Positions 54,557-63,607 of a stretch of DNA of 64,000 nucleotides are shown in pieces. The DNA is from G963422275 sp963422275 (lineage in GTDB: Bacteria; Pseudomonadota; Alphaproteobacteria; Rhodobacterales; Rhodobacteraceae): NCBI GenBank assembly GCA_963422275.1, contig OY729418.1, positions 992,001 to 1,056,000 on the forward strand. Reading direction: 5' to 3'. Each line of letters starts with the position of its first letter. The stretch's first letter is position 1. A program made the position numbers and the translations under genes. The notes below the pieces were generated by a model. The model was not told the origin of the DNA, made no database searches, and was given only the letters and a program-made list of their open reading frames with translations.

Positions 54557-55363
54557 TTGTTCTTTCCGTTCGGCCTTCGCGGCAATCCCGTCCTCATATG
54601 CGGTCATCGAGGGCACAGCGCGGGTGCCCCGGAGAACACGCTCGCGGCGATCAATGCCACAAAGGCCCACGGCGGACACATTTGCGAAATCGACGTGCAG
54701 CTTACCGCCGACGATGTCCCTGTCGTCATTCACGACAGGCTTCTTGATCGAACCACGAGCCTTCAAGGGCCAGTAGGCGGAGTCCTTTGGTCGGAGCTTG
54801 CCAAGGCGGACGCGGGCAGCTGGTTCGACGCACGGTTCCGCGGCGAGCGCGTCTTGAGGCTCGACGAAACGATAGAGCATTGCAGAAAGATCGAGATGGG
54901 CTTGATGATCGAGCTGAAAGAAGATTTTGATCGGAAGCAAGTGCTGGAAAGCCTGCTGCTTTGCGAATTGCGGCGGTGCAATGCGTTCGAGGACGCGATC
55001 GTGAGTTCATTCGACCATGTGAGCTTGAATCGAATGCGTCGTCATGAGCCGCGTCTCAGGACAATGGGAATTACGCATGCCCGCCATTGCGGCATCGCTC
55101 AACTTGCGCAAATTGCGTCTCTGCATTTCGTTTCGATCGAGTTCGAAGCCTTCGCTCTAGAAGATGCACACTCGCTGCATGCGAACGGCGTCGGCGTTGC
55201 GTGCTCGATTCCGCAGAGTTCCTTCTCGCTTGTTCGCACGGTGACAAGGGGCGATGAAGTGCTGTGCGCCATAAGGTCGGGATACGTTCAGATGCTCACG
55301 TGCGATGACACTCAGTGGGCCACCCGGTTTGCTTCCGGCGACTTGTCGAAAAGCTATGCTTAA
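54557..55363 (+). CDS. glycerophosphodiester phosphodiesterase
   Basis: This 268-residue protein has the GDPD signature: LICGHRGHSAGAPENTLAAI with His-Arg near residue 17 and the Glu-Asn pair, ICEIDVQLTADDVPVVIHDR (metal-binding Glu and Asp, second His), and GLMIELKEDFDR. These hydrolyse glycerophosphodiesters to glycerol-3-phosphate and an alcohol. No signal peptide, so probably cytoplasmic (UgpQ-like). No ATG fits; TTG at 54557 after CGAGGAGAATGCAAG gives the standard start. It is isolated between IS1595 fragments. Its end (SKSYA) is slightly short of the family average, so the C-terminus may be trimmed. Confidence 0.85.
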   Translation: MFFPFGLRGNPVLICGHRGHSAGAPENTLAAINATKAHGGHICEIDVQLTADDVPVVIHDRLLDRTTSLQGPVGGVLWSELAKADAGSWFDARFRGERVLRLDETIEHCRKIEMGLMIELKEDFDRKQVLESLLLCELRRCNAFEDAIVSSFDHVSLNRMRRHEPRLRTMGITHARHCGIAQLAQIASLHFVSIEFEAFALEDAHSLHANGVGVACSIPQSSFSLVRTVTRGDEVLCAIRSGYVQMLTCDDTQWATRFASGDLSKSYA

Positions 55364-55496
55364 AAAGAAGGATTATATCGGAAAGTCACATTTTTCCCGA
55401 CTGATTCCGTCGAATCGACCGTCTTTCAGACACATGAAGGGATATTCGGCCTGTCAAGGGCACCTAGAAAATCTTGCCGAAAAGGACTGACTCTTC

Positions 55497-55861
55497 TTGA
55501 AGTCACGGACCTGTTCCGTGATGAGGGAACCGCTAGGGAATGAATTGCCGGGACTACGGCGGAAGGCCGATGTTCTCGATCAGCACCGGGACCGTCATGG
55601 AAGGCCCGAAACGCTGGTGCTGGGCCATCGGAACCCGCTCGTTCACGACGAGCATCAGGGGGATTCCCCCGATGAAGCTCCATCGCGAGCTTGATGTCAG
55701 CCAAAAGGCTGCGCGGTTCATGCTTCACCGTCTCCGCAACGCGCACGAACTGGAGCGGGACTATTCATCAGCCTGATCGAGGCTGATTAAGCCTGTGCTG
55801 GCGGCAAGTGCAAGAACGGGCTGAAGTCGGGGGCGGCACTGGCCGCGGTCGCGGCGGTTGG
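55497..55861 (+). pseudogene. IS1595-family transposase fragment (second subgroup)
   Basis: GTVMEGPKRWCWAIGTRSFT, MKLHRELDVSQKAARFMLHR LRNA and, further on, GGKCKNGLKSGAALAAV match the middle of IS1595 transposases of the ISNwi1/ISPna2 type. Frame changes and deletions interrupt it. The IS5 copy with CTAG flanks begins at once after it, having inserted at its end. Confidence 0.7.
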
Positions 55862-55865
55862 CTAG

Positions 55866-57090
55866 GGAACCTCTGAATATAGCCTGATTTTGGGCGTTGC
55901 ATTGCGCATCCGGTGCGTGCCTGTTATTTTGCGCCACGCCTTTTTTTGGGGGATCCTGACATGCAACGCCTTCAGCAATTGACCTTTGCCAGCCTCGAAT
56001 ACGATCGCAAGAAGCGCAAGACGCGCCGCGAGATCTTTCTGGAGCGGATGGACAGCCTGATCCCCTGGGAGCGCCTGGAGGCCCGCATTGCGCCGGTGTA
56101 TCCGAAGGGCGGCCGCAGGGGGCGACAGCCGTATCCGCTGTCGGTGATGCTGCGCGTGCACTGCGTTCAATTGTTTTACAACCTGAGCGACCCGATGATG
56201 GAGGACCAGCTTTACGAGGCGGAGAGCATCCGGCGCTTTGCCGGGGTGAGTCTTGAGAAGGTTCCGGACGAGACGACGATCCCGACTTCCGCCATCGGCT
56301 GGAGAACCACGGACTGGCGCAGCAGCTGTTTGAGGATATCAGGGATCACCTGGCCGAGCGGGGGGTTTTGCTGAAGAAGGGCACCATCGTTGACGCCACC
56401 ATCATTTCGGCGCCGTCGTCGACCAAGAACGAGAGCAACGCCCGCGATCCGGAGATGCACCAGACGAAGAAGGGGAACCAGTGGCATTTCGGGATGAAGC
56501 TGCACATCGGCACCGACACCCGGGGTCTGGTGCACCATCTGGAGGGAACGGCCGCCAACGTTCACGACCTGACGCCTTCGGATCGGCTTCTGCACGGCGA
56601 GGAGGAGCAAGTCTGGGGCGACTCTGGATACCGCGGGATCGGCAAGCGGGCGGAGCACGCGCATCGCGATGTTTCGTGGCAGATTGCCATGCCCCCGAGC
56701 AAGCGCCGGACGCTGGCGCCGGGCAGCGCGGCGGCCAGGGCGGAGAAGGCGAAGGCCCGGGTGCGGGCGCGGGTGGAGCATCCGTTCCGGATCATCAAGC
56801 GGGTGTTCGGCTACGACATGGTTCGGTATCGGGGTCTGGACAAGAACGTGCAGCGGCTTGCGCTGCTTCTGGGCTTCTCGAACCTGATGATTGCCCAGCC
56901 GCACCTGTCGTGACAAGGGAGAAGTGTGTCCGGAATTTGCCGGATCGGCCCTGCGGGGGCTGAACCGGCGGCGGTTTTGCCCCGAAAGCGCGCATTTGCG
57001 GCTTCCGGACCGCCGAAAACCGACCGGTGCAGCCGGGAAGGGCAAATTCCGCAGCAAACCCCAAAAAAAACCCTCCAAATCAGAGGTTCC
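55866..57090 (+). mobile_element. IS5-group element, copy 2, best preserved
   Basis: GGAACCTCTGA begins at 55866 and the inverted TCAGAGGTTCC ends at 57090. CTAG flanks it on both sides (55862-55865 and 57091-57094), a clean 4-bp target duplication for IS5-group elements, whose preferred target is YTAR. At 1225 bp it is the reference for copies 1, 3 and 4. Confidence 0.94.
55961..56913 (+). pseudogene. IS5-group transposase split by one frameshift
   Basis: The first part (55961-56374) reads RQLTFASLE-type start QRLQQLTFASLEYDRKKRKT, EIFLERMDSLIPWERLEARI and SIRRFAGVSLEKVPDETTIP. The second reads, in the -1 frame, DFRHRLENHGLAQQLFED, GTIVDATIISAPSSTKNESN, NQWHFGMKLHIGTD, GDSGYRG and RVEHPFRIIKRVFGYDMVRY. 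A single -1 step at ATCCCGAC (56279-56286) joins them into a normal IS5-length protein. This point is shared by copies 1 and 3. Either the ancestral copy had lost one G before it spread, or the ribosome slips here. Confidence 0.85.
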
Positions 57091-57338
57091 CTAGGTGAGC
57101 TGGACGAGAGGCGGCACAGAAAAGGGCCGACAGCAATGCGGATATTTCCCGTTTCCCGTCAATGAATCCAAGCCCCCCTAGCCGAGGGACGGTTGGAATC
57201 GGGTCGCAGAGCCGCCACAATGGCCGTGGATTGACGAAATCCCCAACTTGGGCCAAAGCCCCTGACGGAGTTTGCTTGACAGTCGCGCCGACGGCGGTGA
57301 CACTGCGGAGACAAGGCGCCAAAGACGGGAGAGCGCAA

Positions 57339-59069
57339 ATGACCGGGGACAAGCTCGAATGGCCGCGCCTGTCTGAAGCGGACATCAACGAACTCGAGAT
57401 ATTCTCGCAAGGCGGTGACCGCGGACTCTCCGAAATCTTCGTTGGCAGACAGGAGGCACTGGACAAGTTCGCCCAGCGGCTGGCCCTACTGAAGCGTCGC
57501 GTCGACGACCCGCTCGACCGGGAGCCGGCAAAAGATCTGGCGCTGGTGTTCCAAGGGGCGCCGGGCGCGGGCAAGACTTCCTTGCTCAGGCGAATCGAGA
57601 CAATGAAGGTCTCGCGGACAATCACGATGCCTGCATCCACCCTGCGCACGCCGCCGGAGGGGTTTCTCGCGGAGGTGGCCAGACGCCTGCCCGACTCGAA
57701 AGTCGTCAGAAGGCTGTGGGAGTGGCGGCCTGTCGTCACCGGCATTCAGGCTATGTCGTTCGGCGTCAGTTTCCAGCCAGCGGCGGAGGACTCCGCCGAA
57801 AGGACTCGCCATCTGCAAGACGCGCCAGTGGTGCTGCTCTTTGACGAGTTCCAGAAAGTGGCGGGGGCGGAAATGGCACCGCAGGCTGCACAAAACTTCA
57901 GGGACAATCTTGACCTGCTGAACGAGGCAACGCACGGCCTGCCGGTCTTCCCGGTGTTTGCTGGCCTTGCCGAAAGCGGCGACCTGCTGCGCAAGGTCGG
58001 CCACCTGACCAGGTTGAACTACGATGCGGAAATCACCCTGTCGCGCTTCGACGACGCGACCCAGACCGAACTGCTGGGCCAGTTCGTCGAGACCCGTCTG
58101 GCCTCAGCCAGACCGTCCGAGGCCACGGTCGAGGCGTGGGCCGGAGTCATGGTTCGCGACTGCCAGGGCTGGCCGATGCACTGCCGGCACTTCCTGTTGT
58201 CCCTGGGACAGGGGATCAAGGCCGCGGACTGGCGTCCTGAGGCTACTGACTTCGACTCGGTGCGGATGCGAACCGCGGGACTGCGCGGCACCTACTACGA
58301 CAGCTGCATGCAAGATGCACTTGAAGACCGCTACGGGATTGTCTCCGCCGCGCTCGAGGAACTGGGCAGGCAGGGACCGCTGCCCCGCGACCTGATCGAG
58401 GCCGAACTCGCCGATGCTGATGCCGAAGCTCGCGGCGGCGCCAGCCTGCGTCGGCCCAAGCTGTGGACGCTTCCCGACAACACGACCGCAAAAGAATTTT
58501 TTGACTTCATGGTGCATTCGGGCGTTGTGCAGAAGTGCGGCAAGACTAAGTTCGACTGCCCGATTCCCTCGCTTGCAAGCCATGTCGCGGCGATGGCCGC
58601 CGAACCGTCCGACACACTGCATGAAGCGGTCGCGAGAGGCGACCTCCGGGCAGTGCAGGATGCGCTGGACCGGAACGCCAATCCGAATTCGCGGGCCGAG
58701 ACCCTGCACGCCACCGACTTCCGTAGCCGTACGCCGCTGATCCTAGCCGCCGAATCCGGCATGGTCGCACTCGTGAAGGCGCTCGCGGAAGCTGAGGCGT
58801 CGCTACCGGAAAAATTGCGCAACTTCAAGGCGAAGGACGCGGCCGGATTGACCGCGGCGGATCATGCAGAAGTGGCGGAAGACCGGCGGATTCTGAAGAT
58901 GCTGCAACGGGTCGTTGCGACCGAAACCGCCAGAAGTCGCCCCCTAGGTCTGATTGCCAGGAAATCGACGGCAAGGACGGAACCCAAAGGCAGGAGACGA
59001 ACAATCCGGATGACTGACGAGGACATGATGGCGCAAGGTTACGTCAAGGCCGTGGCCGAGCGTCGCTGA
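57339..59069 (+). CDS. STAND-like AAA ATPase with ankyrin-like C-terminus
   Basis: This 576-residue protein has an N-terminal lead (SEADINELEIFSQGGDRGLS, FVGRQEALDKFAQRL), Walker A FQGAPGAGKTSLLRRIE (from about residue 71) and Walker B VVLLFDEFQKVAG (about 163). Sensor-like and winged-helix regions follow (LRKVGHLTRLNYDAEITLSR, GIVSAALEELGRQGPLPRDL). From about residue 426 ankyrin-like repeats appear: LHEAVARGDLRAVQDALDRN, RTPLILAAESGMVALVKALA, KDAAGLTAADHAEVAEDRRI. A STAND/ORC-like NTPase with a repeat sensor suggests signalling or defence. The ATG at 57339 follows GGGAGAGCGCAA. It stands alone, next to IS5 and a decayed extra repeat, with no obvious effector domain. Confidence 0.75.
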   Translation: MTGDKLEWPRLSEADINELEIFSQGGDRGLSEIFVGRQEALDKFAQRLALLKRRVDDPLDREPAKDLALVFQGAPGAGKTSLLRRIETMKVSRTITMPASTLRTPPEGFLAEVARRLPDSKVVRRLWEWRPVVTGIQAMSFGVSFQPAAEDSAERTRHLQDAPVVLLFDEFQKVAGAEMAPQAAQNFRDNLDLLNEATHGLPVFPVFAGLAESGDLLRKVGHLTRLNYDAEITLSRFDDATQTELLGQFVETRLASARPSEATVEAWAGVMVRDCQGWPMHCRHFLLSLGQGIKAADWRPEATDFDSVRMRTAGLRGTYYDSCMQDALEDRYGIVSAALEELGRQGPLPRDLIEAELADADAEARGGASLRRPKLWTLPDNTTAKEFFDFMVHSGVVQKCGKTKFDCPIPSLASHVAAMAAEPSDTLHEAVARGDLRAVQDALDRNANPNSRAETLHATDFRSRTPLILAAESGMVALVKALAEAEASLPEKLRNFKAKDAAGLTAADHAEVAEDRRILKMLQRVVATETARSRPLGLIARKSTARTEPKGRRRTIRMTDEDMMAQGYVKAVAERR

Positions 59070-59163
59070 TCCTTGCCGCTAAATCCGGCATGGTTGCGTT
59101 CATGAAGACGCTCGCGGAAGCGGAGGCGCCGTTGCTGGAAAAACTGCGCGACCGGACGCAAAA
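59067..59163 (+). pseudogene. decayed extra ankyrin-like repeat after the STAND gene
   Basis: From the stop codon on, another frame reads LILAAKSGMVAFMKTLAEAE then APLLEKLRDRTQ. It closely matches residues around 470 of the ATPase (LILAAESGMVALVKALAEAE, ASLPEKLRN). It shows that the 3' part of the gene was duplicated, or that the gene once had more repeats, and is now out of frame. Nothing else is recognisable to about 59480. Confidence 0.7.
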
Positions 59164-59484
59164 TACGCTCGCCGGTTGTCGGGTCGTCGGAGGTGGATTC
59201 GGCCTATCGGCTATAGTCCTGCCGCACGCAGGTCAAGCTCCCGGTAAAAGGGGCGAAGAGTGACCGAGCCGGAAATCAAGTTCACCCATGATTGATCCCC
59301 GATGCCGGTCATGCCAGACTGCCTGCAGGCCAACGGATTGATTCTCGACCTCGATATCGACGGTGTCTGCATTCCGACCAGAGACCGCGATCATCGCAAA
59401 TCAGGCTGGGTCGCTCCACCTATCATCGGTTCCCAGCAGGCACCGCGAAAGCGAACACGGAAACTGTCCATTTAAGTTTCACCG

Positions 59485-60171
59485 CTAATAGGGAACTCCT
59501 ACGGCATTTGACAGGAATTTCACGAAATTCCCGCCATTGCGCGCAATTGCCGTGAAGCGGTGGAGAAGGTCCGCTTTGCATGCATCTTCTTCTCGAAAGC
59601 TCGTGATTGCCATGAAATCCTTGCGCTTGAGATCCTCGATCAGCGGATGGTGCGGGTCGTGTCCTCGGGGCGGCCGCTTGAGGGAAGCTCCCATCAAGTC
59701 AAAAGTCTCCCGGAAGGACTTGGCTGCCGTGATCCGCCGCCAATCATCCGGCTTGCTGACGATGGCGTCCCGGATCATGGCCAGTGTCTTGCTGTCCGGA
59801 TGCCATATTCCACAACCGGCAAAACAGGTTTCGGGCTCCAAATGAAGGTAGAAGCCCGGCGCGTGGGCATCCTTTCCAGCAACATGGCGAAAGTGGGCCC
59901 CCGCATTGGTCTTGTAGGGCGACTTGTCCTTGGAGAATCGGACATCGCGGTAAATGCGGAAGAGCGAACCGCCATTCGAACGTGGATCAGCAACGAAATG
60001 AGGGCTGATCTTCCTAAGATGTTGGTCGAAGGCGCGGATGAAATCGAGCATCGGATCACGCACATCGATCCTGTATCTCTCCTTGTTCGCTTCAAACCAT
60101 TTCCGCTCGTTGTTAGATTTGAGGTCACGAAGAAAATCGAAAAGTGCAGGAGAAATCGATTGTGCAGACAT
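59485..60171 (-). CDS. DUF2461 family protein (TIGR02453)
   Basis: This 228-residue protein has the DUF2461 features: ALFDFLRDLKSNNERKWFEA at the N-terminus, RSNGGSLFRIYRDVRFSKDK, SPYKTNAGAHFRH, GFYLHLEPETCFAGCGIWHP and HPLIEDLKRKDFMAITSFRE. The family is widespread and of unknown biochemical function. Length and domain are complete. It is preceded by no operon partner. It is convergent with the STAND ATPase region, 415 bases away. Confidence 0.93.
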   Translation of the reverse strand: MSAQSISPALFDFLRDLKSNNERKWFEANKERYRIDVRDPMLDFIRAFDQHLRKISPHFVADPRSNGGSLFRIYRDVRFSKDKSPYKTNAGAHFRHVAGKDAHAPGFYLHLEPETCFAGCGIWHPDSKTLAMIRDAIVSKPDDWRRITAAKSFRETFDLMGASLKRPPRGHDPHHPLIEDLKRKDFMAITSFREEDACKADLLHRFTAIARNGGNFVKFLSNAVGVPY

Positions 60172-60267
60172 CTCAATCCAGTCAGACTCTAAAAGATCCG
60201 TGCCCTTTGCTCAGGATTGCGACTCAGCCAGCGGAAAATCTTCGGATAAGTTCCGCATAGAACCTTG

Positions 60268-60570
60268 TCAAGGTGAAAAAGGCGCTTCGCCAAGACAACG
60301 GACGTCAAGAATTCCGGTTTCTGTCCTTGATGCAACATGACTGAAAAAAGCGACACAGAGGCAGGCATTGGCACGCAAAGCTCGCGCAGGCTTGGAAATG
60401 ATGGCAAGCAGGCCGATCAGTTCGTCAGCAGGAAGGTCAATCAGTTCATCAGGATTGATGGCCAGGTTGGGCGCAAGGAAGCCTTCATTGCCTCGCTCGC
60501 GGCAATGCTGGACCAGGTGGCATCGACCGGCGCCGTTCGCAACAGCATCGTCCGGAAGCCTGCGCACCAT
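60268..60570 (-). pseudogene. possible exonuclease I (SbcB) fragment
   Basis: The minus strand reads HLVQHCRERGNEGFLAPNLA, INPDELIDLPADELIGLLAI and SKPARALRANACLCVAFFSH. The PDELI-L--DEL--L, P-R-LR-NACP pattern resembles the middle of exodeoxyribonuclease I. The rest of the gene is not visible on either side, so if correct this is a short relic. Identification is tentative. Confidence 0.3.
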
Positions 60571-60769
60571 GTCGTGCTGGTGGTGGGGTCATGTCCGGGG
60601 CCGTTTTCGACCAGCCTTTTCGTCATGAACCTCTACTGGCTGGGCCTGGCTGTCCAAGATGTCGGTCAGGCTCTCGCGGGTCAGCGCCTCGCATCATGGA
60701 TGGTTGGTTTTGATCCCGATGAGGTTGGCGGGTTGTCGATGTCGTTGTCCCAACTGCGGAAGGGCAGGA

Positions 60770-61290
60770 ATCACGATGCTTCGCCCTTGAGGCGGGTGCA
60801 GAAGCGAACTTCGGTCTCGTCCACGGCGAAATGCGCGATACAGCGGCCGAGCCCAACCGGCTTTTCGCTCGGTTTGCGGTCCGTCCTGCATTGCTCGACC
60901 GTCTCGTCAGCCATCTGTTTGGCAAAATTGTTCTCGATTTTAAATGCAGCAACGGCAGGCCATTGACGAAAGCACGATATCTAACACCCGCTGGGTCTCG
61001 TCGCAGTTGTAGCGAAGCGGTCGGGGGACCGTGACGCGGTTCTGCGCGAGGCGTTTCCGCATTGCTCGCTGTCGGGCGATGGCGTGCCCATGGAAGAGCG
61101 CGGGACTGTCGGTGCCATGCCCGACGCTTTTGCACAGCGCCTCGACATCGACATTGTCCCGTTTCGAGACTTCGCCCAGCAGCTGGCCAAAAACTCGCGC
61201 CAAGTTGGACAGTCCTCGTCCAATGCCAAGATCTCGGCAACCTCGGGCTGGGCTGCGCGGAGAAAGGCGGCAAGCATGGTAGTATCGCCG
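60770..61290 (-). pseudogene. unidentified protein remnant
   Basis: In several frames the minus strand gives protein-like segments: QPEVAEILALDEDCPTWREF, FGQLLGEVSKRDNVDVEALC, HGTDSPALFHGHAIARQRAM and RVTVPRPLRYNCDETQRVLD. A further stretch, FAKQMADETVEQCRTDRKPS then IAHFAVDETEVRFCTRLKGE, follows nearer 60800. They look like one gene broken by two or three frameshifts. I do not recognise the family. Confidence 0.4.
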
Positions 61291-61315
61291 CGGACAGCGT
61301 GAAGCGGCGCTGGCG

Positions 61316-61442
61316 CCGGTGATCGCCCCGGACGCCCTGCTCGCCGGCGGAGCGGGTGTGCGGGGCCGTGCACATCCAGACGGCCACCAGCCGCCACAGC
61401 CAGATCAAGGGCTTCCTCCGGGCGACAACTCACCGCAACACC
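61316..61442 (+). pseudogene. IS1595-family transposase core fragment
   Basis: PAERVCGAVHIQTATSRHSQ then IKGFLRATTHRNT, ending at a stop, matches the core of the 53942-54330 remnant (RVRGAAHIQTVNSRHGQIKG). Only about 40 residues remain. Part of a third subgroup of IS1595 elements. Confidence 0.65.
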
Positions 61443-61495
61443 TGAGCGTGGCGCGCTTCGGCCCGTTCGGGCTACGCGTCTGCACAACGAAGACC

Positions 61496-61623
61496 TAGCA
61501 GACCGAGGGATGGACCCTGACGCCAAAGCCCTTTAGGTCCTGATCCCAGAACCAAGCATCCTTGCCGTTGACCGGTAGGGCGTCCACGGTGCGCTTGGTG
61601 AGCTTCGGGGTCTTCTCTGGCAT
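61496..61623 (-). pseudogene. tyrosine integrase N-terminal fragment
   Basis: PEKTPKLTKRTVDALPVNGK and FWDQDLKGFGVRVHPS are the DUF4102-type N-terminus of phage/ICE integrases (compare LT---VDAL, W D--LKGFG-RV-PSG). The catalytic domain is absent: coding ends at VC before the IS1595 fragment. It could mark the former edge of an integrated element. Confidence 0.75.
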
Positions 61624-61793
61624 CAAGGGGTCCGGCAACTTGAATTTTCGGCTCTTGAATTCGATGTGGAGTTCGTAATTATTCCGCAAGCGACCGAGGT
61701 GGCAATCCTGCGCATTGAAGCACATTGGAGGCGGAGAGGCTTGAAGAAGCGGCTCACTCCGGTTGTCAAGCAAGGTGGGATAAGGCTTGTGAT

Positions 61794-61820
61794 GTGTTCT
61801 ATATTGGTTATATTGAACAC
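61794..61820 (+). promoter_or_regulatory. parDE operator/promoter candidate
   Basis: An inverted repeat GTGTTC-N15-GAACAC (61794-61799 and 61815-61820), with AT-rich centre TATATTGGTTATATT, lies 20 bases before the parD start. It suits binding by a ParD ribbon-helix-helix dimer. Confidence 0.55.
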
Positions 61821-61840
61821 GAAGCAGTTGGAGCACCGAC

Positions 61841-62092
61841 ATGTCCCGCACCACCATGACCGTCCGTCTCAGTGGCGCCCTCAGCGACTTCGTTGCCGCG
61901 AACGTCAGCGAGACAGGCGCTTACGAAAACGTCAGCGAATACATCCGAGATCTGATCCGCCGAGACAAGAAGCGGGTAGAGCGCGAGGCGTTCGACCGTC
62001 TGAAGGCAGAACTCATGCTTGCGTTCGCAGCGTCCGACAAATCCTACAAGCAACTGACCGCTGCTGAAGTCATCACCCGCAATCGGACCTGA
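61841..62092 (+). CDS. parD: ParD-type antitoxin (ribbon-helix-helix)
   Basis: This 83-residue protein has the RHH start MSRTTMTVRLSGALSDFVAA then NVSETGAYENVSEYIRDLIR (as in ParD/CopG antitoxins) and an acidic tail that would wrap the toxin. It should bind the upstream inverted repeat and repress the pair. parE starts four bases after its stop. Confidence 0.93.
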   Translation: MSRTTMTVRLSGALSDFVAANVSETGAYENVSEYIRDLIRRDKKRVEREAFDRLKAELMLAFAASDKSYKQLTAAEVITRNRT

Positions 62093-62096
62093 CCGG

Positions 62097-62414
62097 ATGG
62101 CCATCGTGCGCATCCAGGAGGCGGCATCGCTGCGCCTCGACGATATCTATCGCTACACAAGGGACCGATGGGGGTCTGAGCAGGCCGACCGCTACATCAC
62201 CGGCATGTTCGCCGCCTTCGAGAAGATTGAATTCCACGGCGTCGTTTCGAGTCCCATCCCGGCTGAATTTTGCGTTGAGGGGTTCTTCTTTCGGTACGAG
62301 CGTCATTTCGTTTATTGGCGTTATCTCTCGAATGGCGACATCGGGATTGTGACAATCCTGCACGAGCGCATGCATCAGATTGACCGTTTCCGGGATGACT
62401 TCGGGCTCGGCTAA
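62097..62414 (+). CDS. parE: ParE-type toxin
   Basis: This 105-residue protein has RelE/ParE-superfamily segments: SLRLDDIYRYTRDRWGSEQA, RYITGMFAAFEKIEFHGVVS, VEGFFFRYERHFVYWRYLSN and VTILHERMHQIDRFRDDF. ParE toxins poison DNA gyrase. ParD is immediately upstream, so the pair is complete. Confidence 0.93.
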   Translation: MAIVRIQEAASLRLDDIYRYTRDRWGSEQADRYITGMFAAFEKIEFHGVVSSPIPAEFCVEGFFFRYERHFVYWRYLSNGDIGIVTILHERMHQIDRFRDDFGLG

Positions 62415-62696
62415 AAGGCCCAATTTTTAATAGGCGGCAGATTTGCGCAGAGTTTCGTGTTTGCAACACGCGATCCGACACTGGCACAGGAGAGAATTGG
62501 CAACTTGAGTCATCCGCTCCGTCACCTGCCTTCGCGAAAGGTTTCTCCTGATCCCGCCGCGGCCGGATTTTCCCGTTATTTTCGATGGCTATGCGGGGCA
62601 GCGCATGCTGAAGCGTCATCTCGATCAATCGAAGGGCGTGGCGGCACGCTATACGCGCAGCGCAAGAGAGGAGCAGGTGACATGGTAAACATCGAT

Positions 62697-63180
62697 AAGA
62701 CTATTGCGAAATGCGCCCACGGCCATTGACAGGTCACGCCGAGGGGTTGCAAGCGCTTGTCATGATGTTCAATTGAGGGAAAGATCGATTGATTTCTTCA
62801 TGATCGTGGCGGACGAGCGCGTGAAACCCGACAGCGCACTGCGAAAGGTCGGCTCCCTGACCGACCTGGCAGCGCTTGGGGCGGCCGTTGCGATGCCAAT
62901 CTTATGATCCGGACTCTCCCGCATGGCCAGTGGTGCTTGCTGTCGGACCGGGAATTCGAGTGGGCGCTGACGCTGCATCTCGACTTCATGCTGCCACTTC
63001 GGCTGCAAGGGTTTCGTGGAGCGGGTTCGGGCACGTCCCGCCAGCGAAGGCTGATCCGGGTATCATGTTTCGGGCTTCCCGGGGATGTCTCCTATCCCGG
63101 CACCGCCGCCGGTTCAACCGGCTGGCGGCGCGGTCCCGGTTCATGGGGCGATGGGCCATTTACCGTTCGCTCGGAATGCC
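62697..63180 (+). mobile_element. degenerate copy of the second IS5-family element
   Basis: The left end AAGACTATTGCGAAATGCG (one mismatch) starts at 62697, followed by remnants of the transposase: DFFMIVADERVKPDSALRKV, LDFMLPLRLQGFRG, RASRGCLLSRHRRRFNRLAA and RSRFMGRWA. Large parts are missing, the frame changes often, and no right end is found. Stops near 63180 where unrelated sequence begins. Confidence 0.75.
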
Positions 63181-63286
63181 GCGCCAGAGAAGCGATCAGG
63201 CGATTGGAGGCAAAGATAGCGGCGACCCTAGGCGATCCTTTCGCAAACGAACATTCCATCAGTGTCCACCGCATCGTCCACTAACA

Positions 63287-63607
63287 TCAAGGCAATTCAA
63301 CGCCATCGACAAAATGCTCCACTGCGGCACTGTCAGAGCCACTCACCATCGCGGTGATTGCATGCGTTGCTGTAAATCCTGCCAATTGACGCACACGCTT
63401 TCGCAACATACCTTTCTCCCCCTTGGCCTTGCCAATGTAGAGAATGTCGGTTGGACCTGCCTCCAGAATCCGGGATCGCTTGTCACGAGTAGTAAACGAA
63501 TGATTGCCCCAGTCGGGCAGACAGATGGCGTAGATGCCAGGAAAATCCGGAAGATCCGTCCAGTTTGCGGGCTTGGAACTGCCGATTCTCACCAGCAGGT
63601 CACCTAG
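63287..63607 (-). pseudogene. GIY-YIG nuclease-like protein, 5' truncated by IS5
   Basis: The minus strand reads TDLPDFPGIYAICLPDWGNH, GPTDILYIGKAKGEKGMLRK RVRQ and HAITAMVSGSDSAAVEHFVD: the GIY and YIG motifs with the following Arg-containing helix of GIY-YIG endonucleases. The 5' end is cut by the IS5 copy whose CTAG target lies at 63604-63607. The C-terminus is short and could also be cut. It is probably a restriction or homing-type nuclease remnant. Confidence 0.75.

Noticed and set aside
57162..57338. Longer start for the STAND ATPase at 57162
   Set aside because: The extra 59 residues look non-coding, overlap a possible TTGACA promoter element at 57276, and lack a ribosome site; ATG 57339 has one.
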